Shown piece after piece: positions 1 through 9,314 of a stretch of DNA of 64,000 nucleotides. The notes beneath the pieces were generated by a model, which saw nothing but the letters and a program-made list of their open reading frames with translations, had not been told where the DNA came from and ran no database searches. A program made the translations under genes and the position numbers. Numbering within the stretch: the first letter of the stretch is position 1; the number at the start of each line of letters is the position of its first letter. Source of the DNA: Vreelandella hamiltonii (GTDB taxonomy: Bacteria > Pseudomonadota > Gammaproteobacteria > Pseudomonadales > Halomonadaceae); assembly GCF_014651775.1 (NCBI RefSeq), contig NZ_BMXN01000017.1:1-64000 (forward strand). The letters run 5' to 3'.

Positions 1-83
1 AGGGGGCTTCAGCCCGCGATGATTCAAGCTCTCAGCCTATTCAGGCAGTCGCCCAATGAAATTGGCCTCCCACAGAGATGAAG
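1..83. repeat. REP family 1 copy (window edge)
   Basis: Read on the minus strand this segment carries GTGGGAGG, then a CCAAT/ATTGG stem, then GCGA, and ends in a GCGGGCTGAAGCCC-type hairpin. The same units recur at 55795-56140 and 62575-64000. It is cut by the window edge and directly abuts a family-2 fragment. Confidence 0.8.
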
Positions 84-181
84 CCACCGAACGACAATAT
101 GCCACTACCACCCTCGTCGCCCTCATCGGCAACGCTCTCGCGTTGCTTCGCGGGTGCGTTCCGCTTACGCCGCGCTACGGG
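84..181. repeat. Isolated half unit of palindromic repeat family 2
   Basis: Contains the GCAACGC-TCTC-GCGTTGC hairpin, TTCGCGGGTGCG, and the TTACGCCGCGCTACGG core, in the order seen in the large arrays, but only one arm is present. It lies next to the family-1 copy and downstream of the mdh 3' end. Confidence 0.85.
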
Positions 182-244
182 GTCACCCACTCAAGCTATC
201 CCGCAAGCGACATAACGTTCCATCCAAACCCATTACGCTGAGCA

Positions 245-275
245 TAAAAAACCCCGCAAGCATGGCTTGCGGGGT
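245..275 (-). terminator. Rho-independent terminator of mdh
   Basis: On the minus strand a CCCCGCAAG / CTTGCGGGG stem with a short loop is followed by a run of six T. It lies about 30 bases past the mdh stop codon. Confidence 0.93.
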
Positions 276-306
276 GGGTGCGGTTGGCGAGTGCCAAACG
301 GCGTAC

Positions 307-1281
307 TTAGCCGAGCAGGTGCTCTACAGCAGCGCGCTCTTCGCGCAGTTCTTTTTCCGTGGCTTGCATCTTCTCTTTGCTGAACGCATCGAGTTCGAAA
401 CCTTGTACGATTTCGTACTTGCCACCCTGGCAGCGCACCGGGTAGGAGTAGATGATGCCTTCGGCGATGCCGTAGCTGCCGTCGGAGGGGATGGCCATGC
501 TGACGATACCGTCGCAGCCCAGCGCCCAATCACGCATGTGGTCGATGGCGGAAGACGCAGCGGAGGCGGCAGACGAGGCGCCGCGTGCCTTGATGATGGC
601 GGCACCGCGCTGCTGTACGGTCGGGATGAAGTCGTTTTCGTACCAGTCGCGCTCGACCAGATCGAAAGCGGCTTTGCCGTCTACCTTGCACTGGGCCAGG
701 TCCGGGTACTGGGTAGCACTGTGGTTGCCCCAGATGATCATGTTTTCGACGTCGGTGACGTGCTTGCCGGTCTTCTGTGCCAGCTGCGTCAGGGCGCGGT
801 TGTGGTCCAGACGGGTCATGGCGGTGAACTGGCCAGCGTCCAGGTCCGGCGCGTTGCAGGAGGCAATCAGCGCGTTGGTGTTGGCCGGGTTGCCGACGAC
901 CAGCACTTTCACATCGCGGCTGGCGTGGTCGTTCAGCGCTTTACCTTGTACGGAGAAGATAGCGGCGTTGGCTTCCAGCAGGTCTTTACGCTCCATGCCG
1001 GGGCCACGCGGACGAGCACCTACCAGCAGAGCGAAGTCGGCATCCTTGAACGCCACGTTGGGATCGTCGGTGGCGACGATATCTTGCACCAGCGGGAACG
1101 CACAGTCGTTCACTTCCATGACCACGCCGTTCAGCGCGCCCATGGCTTGGGGAATTTCGAGAAGCTGGAGAATGACGGGCTGATCCGGCCCCAGCATGTC
1201 GCCAGCGGCAATGCGGAAAATAAGAGAGTAGCTGATCTGGCCGGCACCGCCGGTAATCGCAATACGTACTGGATCTTTCAT
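307..1281 (-). CDS. mdh: Malate dehydrogenase (type 2, NAD-dependent)
   Basis: Oxidises malate to oxaloacetate with NAD in the cytoplasm, closing the TCA cycle. The protein (about 324 aa) has the Rossmann dinucleotide loop [11 protein letters not shown] near residues 11-21. The substrate-binding arginines lie in [15 protein letters not shown] (about 89-103) and TRLDHNR (about 157-163), and the catalytic histidine in IIWGNHS (about 183-189). Length and the long N-terminal form fit the type-2 MDH family rather than the shorter E. coli enzyme. Two ATG codons lie in tandem at 1284 and 1281. The AAGGAG ribosome site is only 2 bases from the first and 5 from the second, so I use 1281. It is monocistronic with its own terminator and divergent from the efflux operon. 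Confidence 0.96.
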   Translation of the reverse strand: MKDPVRIAITGGAGQISYSLIFRIAAGDMLGPDQPVILQLLEIPQAMGALNGVVMEVNDCAFPLVQDIVATDDPNVAFKDADFALLVGARPRGPGMERKDLLEANAAIFSVQGKALNDHASRDVKVLVVGNPANTNALIASCNAPDLDAGQFTAMTRLDHNRALTQLAQKTGKHVTDVENMIIWGNHSATQYPDLAQCKVDGKAAFDLVERDWYENDFIPTVQQRGAAIIKARGASSAASAASSAIDHMRDWALGCDGIVSMAIPSDGSYGIAEGIIYSYPVRCQGGKYEIVQGFELDAFSKEKMQATEKELREERAAVEHLLG

Positions 1282-1482
1282 CATTGCTCCTTGATGGTTC
1301 GCCTAGTGAAGGTTCGCCTGGTAAAGATTCGCGCACCGATGTTATGCCCACACGCCTAAAAACTCAATCAGACTTGAGACTACTACCCATTCGCGCGGCG
1401 GCTTGGTACTCGCTGAGCGGCAGCACTTGCGCTATGGTGTGACGGGTTGCGAGCCCCTCTTTATTTGGAACAGTGACTCCTC

Positions 1483-2574
1483 ATGCGAAGAATCCCCCCC
1501 TCTTATGCACTGGCTAGCCTGCTGGTGCTGGCCCTGGTGGTATGGCTTGCCCTGGGCGACTTTCAGCGTTTTCAGTCCGCCCCTGTAGAAAACCGCGAGA
1601 GCAACGGCGAGACCTTGGCTCGGGTGGAGGTCTCGACCCAGCCCAGCACGCTCTACATTCCTCAGGTGGTCGTTCAAGGCCAGCTGGCGGCCGCTCGCGA
1701 GGCGGTATTGCGCGCCAACGTGGCGGGCCTGGTGGCGGAAGCCCCCATCACCCAAGGCGAGCGCGTTCAACCGGGCGAGACGCTGCTGGTACTGGAGAGC
1801 GATGCCCTGCCAGAGCGCCTGCAGCAGGCACGCGATGAGCTGGCCCTGGCGCAGGCCGAGTACGCGGGGGCCCAGAACCTGCGCCGTCGCGAGCTGATTT
1901 CCCAGCCCGAGCTGCTGCGCTTGCAAAGCGCACTCAGCGCCAGCGCGGCCCAGGTGGCTCAACTGGAGAAGCAGCTACGCGATACCCGCCCCAGCGCTCC
2001 GTTCGAAGGCGTGCTGGACCGAGTACAGGTGGAAATCGGCGACCTGCTGCAGCCCGGAGAAGAGTGGGCGCGTCTGGTCGATGACCGTCGCCTGAAAGGA
2101 GAGGCCTGGGTGTCCCAGCAGCAGGTAGGCACTCTGAGCGAAGGGCTGCCGGTGACGGCCCGCCTGTTGAATGGCGGCGAGCTGACTGGCGAAGTGAGCT
2201 ATATCAGCCGCCGTGCCGATGAAGCGACCCGGACGTTCTATGTGGAAGTCATCCTCGACAACCCCGAGCGCCAGCGGCTGGCAGGCGGTAGCGCCGAGCT
2301 GACCATCACCCTGCCCCCTCGCGCCGTGCATACGCTTTCGCCTGCGCTGTTCAGCCTGGATGAGCGGGGCCAGCTGGCCATTCGGCACCTGGATGCCGAA
2401 AACCGCGTGGTGCAGTCTGCCGTGGAGCTGGTCAGTGCCGACACCCAGCGCGCCTATGTCAGCGGCCTGCCCGACCCGGTCACGCTGATCACGTTGGGGG
2501 CTGGCCTGGTCAGCCCTGGTGAGGAAGTCACCCCCGTGCCTGCCCAGGAAGGTGGTCATGCGCTCACTCATTAA
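1483..2574 (+). CDS. RND efflux periplasmic adaptor (membrane fusion protein)
   Basis: A 363-aa HlyD/AcrA-type adaptor linking an inner-membrane RND pump to an outer-membrane channel. An N-terminal hydrophobic segment (about 8-25) is an uncleaved anchor or signal. It is followed by a biotinyl-lipoyl-like half (VVQGQLAAAREAVLRANVAG), a short coiled coil rich in Ala/Glu/Leu/Gln (about 105-160), the second lipoyl half (APFEGVLDRVQVEIGDLLQPG) and beta-barrel segments. Its 3' end overlaps the pump gene by 17 bases, so the two are translationally coupled. No outer-membrane factor gene is adjacent, so the pump presumably borrows a TolC-like channel. Substrate unknown. Confidence 0.9.
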   Translation: MRRIPPSYALASLLVLALVVWLALGDFQRFQSAPVENRESNGETLARVEVSTQPSTLYIPQVVVQGQLAAAREAVLRANVAGLVAEAPITQGERVQPGETLLVLESDALPERLQQARDELALAQAEYAGAQNLRRRELISQPELLRLQSALSASAAQVAQLEKQLRDTRPSAPFEGVLDRVQVEIGDLLQPGEEWARLVDDRRLKGEAWVSQQQVGTLSEGLPVTARLLNGGELTGEVSYISRRADEATRTFYVEVILDNPERQRLAGGSAELTITLPPRAVHTLSPALFSLDERGQLAIRHLDAENRVVQSAVELVSADTQRAYVSGLPDPVTLITLGAGLVSPGEEVTPVPAQEGGHALTH

Positions 2575-5500
2575 TGCCGCGCTGACCCATACGCGCACCA
2601 CCCTGTTGCTACTGGTAGGGCTGCTGCTGGCTGGGCTCACGGCCTGGCAGGTGATCCCCAAAGAAGCCAACCCGGACGTCACCATCCCGATCATTTATGT
2701 CTCGCTCTCGCTGGAGGGGGTCAGCCCGGAAGATGGCGAACGGCTGCTGATTCGCCCGATGGAACAGGAGCTGCGGGGCATTGCCGGGCTGCGCAAGTTC
2801 ACGGCGCAGTCCAGCGAGGGGCATGGCTCCGTCACGCTGGAGTTCGACCCGGGCTTCGATCCGGACACGGCGCTTTCCGACGTGCGGGAACGGGTAGACA
2901 TTGCACGTAGCAGCCTGCCCACCGAAGCCGACGAACCGAGGGTCATGGAGGTCAACGTCTCGGAGTTCCCGGTCTTGAGCATCGGCCTTTCAGGGGAGCT
3001 GGACACCCGCGAGCGCATTGCCATCGCCCGCCGCCTGAAGGAGGAGATCGAAGGCATTGCCGACGTGCTGGAGGTGGACATTGCCGGTGACCGTGAAGAC
3101 CTGCTGGAAATCGTCGTGGACCCGCTGGAGCTGGAGAGTTACGGGGTCGATTTCGATGCCTTGTTCAACCAGGTCTCGCGTAACAATCGGCTGGTGGCCG
3201 CCGGCAGCCTGGATACTGGCGCAGGCAGGCTGGCGCTGAAGGTGCCCGGCATCATCGCTGCCCTGGAAGACGTGATGAACATGCCCGTGAAAGTAGAGGG
3301 CGAGCAAGTGGTCACGTTCGGTGACGTGGCCTGGATTCACCCCACCTACAAAGAGCCCGAAGGCTTTGCGCGTATCGACGGCCAGCCTGCCGTGGTGCTG
3401 GAAATCTCCAAACGCGCCGGGGCCAACATCATCGCCACCATCGACGCCGTGCGGGACCGCTTTGCGGAGGCGCAAACGCTGTTACCCGAGCAGCTACGGG
3501 TGACGACCATCCTGGACGAGTCGGTCACCGTGCAGAACATGCTCTCCGAGCTGCTCAACAACGTGCTGACTGCGGTGGTGCTGGTACTGGTCGTGGTGGT
3601 CGCCGTGATGGGCTGGCGTATGGCACTCCTGGTCGGGCTGACCATTCCAGGGGCTTTCCTGACCGGTATTCTGCTGGTCTGGGCCTTTGGCTTCACTCTC
3701 AACATCGTGGTGCTGTTTGCGCTGATTCTGGTAGCGGGCATGCTGGTGGACGGTGCCATCGTGGTCAGCGAGCTCGCCGACCGCCATCTGCACGAGGGGC
3801 AGACGGCTCATCAGGCGTGGCTGAACGCCGCGTCGCGGATGAGCTGGCCGGTGATTGCCTCCACGGCAACCACATTGGCGGTGTTTCTACCGCTACTGTT
3901 CTGGCCCGGCGTCGTCGGCCAGTTCATGAAGTACCTGCCCGCGACGGTGATTCTGTGCCTGCTGGCCTCGCTGGTCATGGCACTCATCTTCCTGCCCACG
4001 CTTGGGCGGCTGTTTACCCGTACCGCCAAGGCCAGCGGTGCAGGCACTGGCCCGCTGGATGAAAGCACTGCGATGGGCCGAGGCTACCGCCATTTGCTGA
4101 GCCGATTGCTGCGCTACCCCGGCTGGGTGCTGGCCTTTGCTATGCTGCTGATCGCACTGCTGTATACCGGCTATGCGCGGTTCAACCACGGCGTGGATTT
4201 CTTCCCCAACGTCGAACCCGATAGCGCCCAGGTGCTGGTACGCGCCCGGGGCGATTTTTCCGCTCAGGAAACCGACGCCATTTTGCGCCGCGTGGAGCAG
4301 CGCCTGGGCGGCCTGGGTGAAGTGGAGGCTCTCTACGCACGCTCTTTTGCAGTGCCCGACCAGCAGATGGGCAGCGACGTGGTCGGCATGCTGCAGTTCC
4401 AGTTCATTGATTGGTATCAGCGCCGTCCGGCGCGCACCATTCTGGCGGACATGGCTGAGCGCACGGCGGATATTCCGGGAATTACCCTGGAATTCCGCGA
4501 GCAGGAAATGGGCCCCGGCGGCGGCAAACCCATCGTGCTGGAAGTCAGCGCCACGGACCCAGACGTTGCCGATGCGGGGGTCGACCAACTCACCCGACTG
4601 ATGCGTGAGCTGGGCGGCTTCGTGGATATTCAGGACAACCGCAGCCTGCCCGGGGTGGAGTGGCAGATCACCGTGGATCGTGAGGCCGCCGCCCGCATGG
4701 GGACCGATATCACCACCATTGGCAGCGCGGTTCAGTTGCTCACCACCGGCCTGCAGGTGGCCAGCTACCGCCCACCCACGGTGAGTGACGAGGTCGATAT
4801 TCGCGTACGCCTTCCGGAACACTGGCGCACGCTGGACCAGTTGGAGCGGCTCACCATCAATACTTCCCGTGGGCAGGTGCCGATTTCCCATTTCGTGGAA
4901 ATCGCCCCGGCGCCCAAGGTGGGGACATTGAACCGCATCGATGGCCGCCGCGCGATTACGTTGGAAGCGGATCTGGCGCCCGGCTACCTGGCCGATGAGC
5001 GCCTGAGAGCCCTGCTGACCGCTGGCCAAGGCCAACTACCGGATGGCCTGATGGTCAATGTGGCTGGCGAACAGGAGGATCAGCAGGAGTCGATGCAGTT
5101 TCTGATCAGTGCCTTCCTGATTGCCGTAGGATTGATGGCGCTGATTCTGGTGACCCAGTTCAACAGCTATTACCAGGCCGCGCTGGTGTTGTCCGCCATC
5201 GTGTTCTCCACGGCGGGCGTACTCATGGGCCTGCTGATCACCGGCCAGGCCTTTGGCATCGTCATGGTAGGCATGGGCGTGATCGCGCTGGCGGGCATCG
5301 TGGTCAACAACAATATCGTCTTGATCGATACCTACAACGAGCTGCGCCGCGACGGCATGCCACCTCCTCAGGCAGCCCTGGAAGCAGGCTGCCTGCGCCT
5401 GCGCCCCGTCCTGCTGACCGCCATCACCACCGTGCTGGGGCTGATGCCCATGGTGCTGGGAGTCAACGTCAACCTCTTCACCCCCGCGCTCGGGTTCAAC

Positions 5501-5641
5501 GCCCCCTCCGCCCAGTGGTGGACACAAATGTCCAGCGCCATCGCCGGTGGATTGACGTTCGCCACCTTCCTCACCCTGCTGCTCACCCCCTGCATGCTGG
5601 TGATCGGCGGCCGCTTACGGCGGGAGAAAGATCTCGGATAA
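2558..5641 (+). CDS. RND-family efflux transporter, inner-membrane pump
   Basis: A 1027-aa proton-driven pump of the AcrB/MexB superfamily with two repeats of six transmembrane helices and two large periplasmic loops. TM1 is the first hydrophobic stretch (TTLLLLVGLLLAGLTAW). TM4 carries GMLVDGAIVVSE (about residues 392-405). The first proton-relay aspartate is kept, but the usual second one is Gly, giving a VDGAIVV pattern. A matching second-half motif is GIVVNNNIVLIDTYNELR near 920-940. An upstream in-frame GTG exists at 2519, but the ATG at 2558 follows GGAAGG and starts at the conserved N terminus. Its stop is followed at once by repeat array 1. The natural substrate cannot be told from sequence. 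Confidence 0.93.
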   Translation: MRSLINAALTHTRTTLLLLVGLLLAGLTAWQVIPKEANPDVTIPIIYVSLSLEGVSPEDGERLLIRPMEQELRGIAGLRKFTAQSSEGHGSVTLEFDPGFDPDTALSDVRERVDIARSSLPTEADEPRVMEVNVSEFPVLSIGLSGELDTRERIAIARRLKEEIEGIADVLEVDIAGDREDLLEIVVDPLELESYGVDFDALFNQVSRNNRLVAAGSLDTGAGRLALKVPGIIAALEDVMNMPVKVEGEQVVTFGDVAWIHPTYKEPEGFARIDGQPAVVLEISKRAGANIIATIDAVRDRFAEAQTLLPEQLRVTTILDESVTVQNMLSELLNNVLTAVVLVLVVVVAVMGWRMALLVGLTIPGAFLTGILLVWAFGFTLNIVVLFALILVAGMLVDGAIVVSELADRHLHEGQTAHQAWLNAASRMSWPVIASTATTLAVFLPLLFWPGVVGQFMKYLPATVILCLLASLVMALIFLPTLGRLFTRTAKASGAGTGPLDESTAMGRGYRHLLSRLLRYPGWVLAFAMLLIALLYTGYARFNHGVDFFPNVEPDSAQVLVRARGDFSAQETDAILRRVEQRLGGLGEVEALYARSFAVPDQQMGSDVVGMLQFQFIDWYQRRPARTILADMAERTADIPGITLEFREQEMGPGGGKPIVLEVSATDPDVADAGVDQLTRLMRELGGFVDIQDNRSLPGVEWQITVDREAAARMGTDITTIGSAVQLLTTGLQVASYRPPTVSDEVDIRVRLPEHWRTLDQLERLTINTSRGQVPISHFVEIAPAPKVGTLNRIDGRRAITLEADLAPGYLADERLRALLTAGQGQLPDGLMVNVAGEQEDQQESMQFLISAFLIAVGLMALILVTQFNSYYQAALVLSAIVFSTAGVLMGLLITGQAFGIVMVGMGVIALAGIVVNNNIVLIDTYNELRRDGMPPPQAALEAGCLRLRPVLLTAITTVLGLMPMVLGVNVNLFTPALGFNAPSAQWWTQMSSAIAGGLTFATFLTLLLTPCMLVIGGRLRREKDLG

Positions 5642-6412
5642 AACGCGCCCCACCCCGCTACGGGCACCCCCATTTGCATCGTTGGCGCCGCACCCGTAGC
5701 GCGGCGTAAGCGGAGCGCACCCGCGAAGCAACGCGGAGAGCGTTGCCGATGGGGGCGCCGGGGGTGGTGGTGGCGTTTTGTGATTCGAGGGCGTGTTTGT
5801 GGTTCGGTGACGCTACCGGGGCGGCTGGCGCCGCCTTCGCGCCGGGCCGCCTCCGCGGGTGCCTCTTTCGCTCGTTGCTCTCGCTCAGTCGTTACGCCGC
5901 GCTACGGAGGTATCCGTGCCCGTGCCCCCATACCCAATGTTGGCGACATACCGTAGCGCGGCGTAAGCGGAGCGCACCCGCGAAGCAACGCGGAGAGCGT
6001 TGCCGATGAGGGCGACGGGGGTGGCGGTGGCGTTTTGTGGTTCGAGGGCTCGGTGGGTTCGGTGACGTCATCAGGGCGGCTGGCGCCGCCTCCGCGCCGG
6101 GCCGCCGCTGCGGGTGCCTCTTTCGCTCGTTTCTCTCGCTCAGTCGTTACGCCGCGCTACGGGGGTATCCGTGCCCGTGCCCCCATACCCAATGTTGGCG
6201 ACATGCCGTAGCGCGGCGTAAGCGGAGCGCACCCGCGAAGCAACGCGGAGAGCGTTGCCGATGAGGGCACCGGGGGTGGCGGTGGCGTTTTGCGATTCGA
6301 GAGCGTGGTGGGTTCGGTGACGCTATCGGGGCGGCTGACGCCGCCTCCGCGGGTGCCTCTTTCGCTCGTTGCTCTCGCTCTTTCGTTACGCCGCGCTACA
6401 GGGGGCGCGGCA
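5642..6412. repeat. Palindromic repeat array 1 (family 2, three units)
   Basis: Core CCGTAGCGCGGCGTAA recurs at about 5695, 5952 and 6207 (periods 257 and 255), each with its inverted partner TTACGCCGCGCTACGG some 30-50 bases to its left. Arm hairpins are GCAACGC-GGAGA-GCGTTGC and GGCGGC-TGGC-GCCGCC. The array fills the whole gap between the convergent efflux and rsd genes. The short open frames across it are repeats of one another and are not supported as genes. Confidence 0.93.
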
Positions 6413-6901
6413 TTAAGCGGGAGATTTGATCTGTTGGGGGCTGTGGGCTGCGTGGAGGCGTGCGATGAGCTGATCCTCCAGGGCGAAGCGTTCGGTGAGC
6501 CCTTTGGCGAGCCGGTCGATCCAGGCGGGCAGCCGGGCCAGGTTTTGCTGGCAGCGTACCGGGGTGGCGAAGTCTTCGTCGAACTCCAGCACCATGGCGG
6601 TAGACATTTCGAGCCTTTCCAGCAACAGGGCCGCGATTTGCAGGGCTCCTTCATCTTCGAAGGCCTTGGCTTCTTCGGCCAACTGGGGGTAGATCTCGAA
6701 GTGGCCCGCGCTGATGTAATCCATCAGCAGTTCGCTGAAGGTGTCGATGCGCGCCTTGCTGACGGCTTCGAGTTCCGCATCGCAGGCTTCCTTGAGCTCA
6801 ATGAAGCTGACCAGTAGTGCGCGCCGTTGATCCAGCCAGCGGTCGATCAGGCTGTGTACGCCCCCCCAGCGCTCCAGGGCATTTTTGCAATCTTCGAGCA
6901 T
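6413..6901 (-). CDS. rsd: Rsd/AlgQ-family regulator of RNA polymerase sigma factor
   Basis: A 162-aa protein matching the Rsd/AlgQ family, helical-bundle proteins that bind the primary sigma factor in stationary phase. In the family, E. coli Rsd favours alternative sigma factors and Pseudomonas AlgQ influences alginate and siderophore genes. Recognisable features are the N-terminal VHSLIDRWLDQRRALLVSF, the central LLMDYISAGHFEIYPQL, which is the best conserved family segment, and the C-terminal RFALEDQLI. Length agrees with family members (about 155-160 aa). It lies downstream of dsbB by about 115 bases, and repeat array 1 begins immediately after its stop. Regulatory targets in this organism are not visible. 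Confidence 0.9.
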   Translation of the reverse strand: MLEDCKNALERWGGVHSLIDRWLDQRRALLVSFIELKEACDAELEAVSKARIDTFSELLMDYISAGHFEIYPQLAEEAKAFEDEGALQIAALLLERLEMSTAMVLEFDEDFATPVRCQQNLARLPAWIDRLAKGLTERFALEDQLIARLHAAHSPQQIKSPA

Positions 6902-7016
6902 GGGGCTTCTCCTTGCTGATAGCCGCCTTCATCAAGGCTAGACTCGCTGTTCCTTCTAGCCCTGTCAATGCAGGCGGGCACGATTTCCTTGATACTGCCG
7001 AGTGTGCCTTGAATAA

Positions 7017-7538
7017 TCAACGCTTGGCTAACGTACCCTGCCCTGTCACGGCCAGCCATAACATATGTAACGGTACCAGGGCGAGAATGAGGAACCCGAC
7101 CAGCGTCCAGCCAGGCAGCGACAGCCCCAACAGCATGAAGTCGATTTCCGCGCACTCGCCGGAGCCGGTGAGCACCATGGCCACGACTTCCTGCATGGGC
7201 AGAATATCCATCATGTATTCCAGGCCGGGGCCACAGCTGGGCACTTCATCGGCGGGCAGCCCCTGTAGCCAGACATGGCGGCCTGCGATGAACGCCCCGG
7301 TACCCACCGCCGCCAAGCTGAGCACGCCATATAACCCCTTGCCGAAACGGCCGCGGGGGTTATGAATGGCAGCCACGGCCAGTACCAGCCCGGCGGCGAT
7401 GACCGCGACGCGCTGGAAGATGCACAGCGGGCAAGGCTCCAGCCCGCCAATGTGTTCCAGTCCTAGCGCCACGGCCATCATCAGGATACAGAAGGCAACG
7501 CCGAGTAGCGCGACCGGACGAATAGTTGATGAGGTCAT
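7017..7538 (-). CDS. dsbB: Disulfide bond formation protein DsbB
   Basis: Inner-membrane quinone reductase that reoxidises periplasmic DsbA and passes electrons to ubiquinone. The 173-aa sequence has four transmembrane helices. The first periplasmic loop has the CxxC pair at C36/C39 (EPCPLCIFQR), followed by the quinone-site arginine. The second loop has the other redox pair at about C102 (VPSCGPGLEYMMD) and C129 (SGECAEIDF). Its ATG overlaps the gshA stop (4-base overlap), so dsbB is translated from the gshA message. The link between glutathione synthesis and periplasmic oxidation is co-transcription only; I infer no direct interaction. Confidence 0.94.
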   Translation of the reverse strand: MTSSTIRPVALLGVAFCILMMAVALGLEHIGGLEPCPLCIFQRVAVIAAGLVLAVAAIHNPRGRFGKGLYGVLSLAAVGTGAFIAGRHVWLQGLPADEVPSCGPGLEYMMDILPMQEVVAMVLTGSGECAEIDFMLLGLSLPGWTLVGFLILALVPLHMLWLAVTGQGTLAKR

Positions 7539-9175
7539 TGCCCATCCTCAGGTGTAATGGCCGATAGCGCTCGCGATTCCCGCGCCTTGGCGAAGTAGTT
7601 TTCCAGGAAGGTACTGAAGCTTTCTTGATCCGCGGCTTCGATATCACGCTGCTGCTGGTGCGAGGTGTCGATGAGCTGTGCCAGCAGCGCTTCCCGTGAA
7701 CGCAGCATGGGGGTGCTCTTCAAGGCCTCTGCCTGTTCTTGGGCCATGCCCAGCAGAGTCTCGCTGAGCGAGCCGTTGCCGGATTGCAGCTTCGCCAGCA
7801 GTTGCGCAGAGGGCGTCAGCTCGGGCTGGCGCAAACGGGGCTGTAGCGCCGCCAGGGCGGCCGCATGGGGAGCGTCGTCTTCCACGGCGTCCAGCAGCCG
7901 AGCGACCTCGGCCATTTCCGCGAAGATCTGCTCGCCCCACTCGGGGAGCGTCACCGATTCCCCCTGACGCACGAGACGCAGCTCAGGGTCACGCCCCCGC
8001 TCCACCACCAGGCGACGGTTGTCATCCAGGCGGTCACACTCTTCATCGGAAATCCAGGGGCTGTCGCTGAGCAGACACCACATCAGGAAGGTGTCGACGA
8101 AGCGCATCTGCACTTCCGTGACGCCCAGCGGATCGAAGGGATTGAGGTCCAGACAGCGCACTTCGATGTACTCGACGCCACGAGCTTCGAGTGCCTGGCT
8201 CGGGGTTTCGTTGTGCCGCGCCACGCGTTTGGGGCGAATATCGCTGTAGTATTCGTTCTCGATCTGCAGAATATTGGCATTGAGCTGCTGCCACTCATCG
8301 CCTTGCCGAACGCCCAGCGCTTCATAATCGGGCCACGGTGTGGAAATCGCATGGCGCAGGGTGTTGACGTAGTTGGAGAGCGAGTTGAAGCAGATTTTCA
8401 GCTGCGACTGGACCTTGTTCTGATACCCCAGGTCGGACATGCGCAGCGTGGTAGCGTAGGGGGCGATATAAGTATCGTCACCGAGCGGCTGCAGCTTGTC
8501 CGGCACCTGCCCGCTGGGCAGGAAGCTCTTGTCCACGGCGGGAGACGCACCGAATAGATAGAGCAGCAGCCAGCTATGGCGACGGAAGTGACGAATCAAG
8601 CCAAAGTAGCGCGTCGAACGGTAGTCGTTGAACGGTACGTGGGTGGCTTTTTCCATCTCGCGCAGGGCGTACCACATGTCTTCAGGCAGCGAGACGTTGT
8701 AGTGCACCCCGGCAATGGCTTGCATGATCCGCCCGTAGCGCACGTCGAGCCCTTTGCGGTAAACGTGCTTCATGGTGCCCACGTTGGAGCTGCCGTAGTC
8801 GGCAATCGGCACGCTGTCGTTACCGGAGAGCCGGGAAGGCATGCTGCCAGGCCAGATCCACTCGTTATCGAGATGGTGATAGGTAAAGGTATGCAGATCG
8901 GACAGGAAGGCCAGCGCCTCCTTGGGTTCCGAATACACCGGGGTGATGTACTCCAGCAGCGCTTCGGAGTAGTCGGTGGTGATGTGCGGGTGGGTCAGCT
9001 TGGAGCCCAGCGCCTGGGGGTGTGGGGTCTGTGCGATATGGCCCTGCGCATCGACCCTTAGCCCCTCTTTTTCTAGCCCGCGACGCAGCCGCCCCAAACG
9101 ACCCAGACGGGCGCTGGGGAGCAGGCGCTCGACCTGAGCGGTCAGCGACGTAGGCACCGTGAGTGGTTCAGACAA
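7535..9175 (-). CDS. gshA: Glutamate-cysteine ligase (type 1, E. coli-like)
   Basis: Catalyses the ATP-dependent first step of glutathione synthesis, joining the gamma-carboxyl of glutamate to cysteine. The roughly 546-aa protein belongs to the proteobacterial GshA class; useful landmarks are YSEALLEYITPVY near 95-107, HTFTYHHLDNEWIWPGSMP, SLPEDMWYALREME, and YIEVRCLDLNPFDPLGV around 330. The start is unusual. A GTG lies at 9184, but the AAGGAG sequence directly abuts it. The in-frame TTG at 9175 has an eight-base spacing and is the better start, which would keep expression modest. A perfect nine-base hairpin lies just upstream (9196-9218). First gene of a gshA-dsbB(-rsd) operon. Confidence 0.93.
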   Translation of the reverse strand: MSEPLTVPTSLTAQVERLLPSARLGRLGRLRRGLEKEGLRVDAQGHIAQTPHPQALGSKLTHPHITTDYSEALLEYITPVYSEPKEALAFLSDLHTFTYHHLDNEWIWPGSMPSRLSGNDSVPIADYGSSNVGTMKHVYRKGLDVRYGRIMQAIAGVHYNVSLPEDMWYALREMEKATHVPFNDYRSTRYFGLIRHFRRHSWLLLYLFGASPAVDKSFLPSGQVPDKLQPLGDDTYIAPYATTLRMSDLGYQNKVQSQLKICFNSLSNYVNTLRHAISTPWPDYEALGVRQGDEWQQLNANILQIENEYYSDIRPKRVARHNETPSQALEARGVEYIEVRCLDLNPFDPLGVTEVQMRFVDTFLMWCLLSDSPWISDEECDRLDDNRRLVVERGRDPELRLVRQGESVTLPEWGEQIFAEMAEVARLLDAVEDDAPHAAALAALQPRLRQPELTPSAQLLAKLQSGNGSLSETLLGMAQEQAEALKSTPMLRSREALLAQLIDTSHQQQRDIEAADQESFSTFLENYFAKARESRALSAITPEDGQ

Positions 9176-9195
9176 GGTGAACACTCCTTGTTGAT

Positions 9196-9218
9196 AAGGC
9201 CTGCATGACGCAGGCCTT
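9196..9218. other. Perfect inverted repeat upstream of gshA
   Basis: AAGGCCTGC and GCAGGCCTT are exact complements separated by five bases. There is no T-run on either side, so a simple terminator is not supported. It lies between the tex stop and the gshA ribosome site and may be an RNA hairpin in the gshA leader. Confidence 0.6.
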
Positions 9219-9314
9219 GTGGAAACCGGCGGGCGTGACCATGAGCTGTATCCTACCTGATAGGGAATAGTGGGCAGGATATGGCGGCAACCCTGTGTTT
9301 TTCAAGACACGCGA

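Noticed and set aside
154..1359. A 401-residue open frame opposite mdh
   Set aside because: It runs through the mdh terminator and is antisense to mdh along its whole length.
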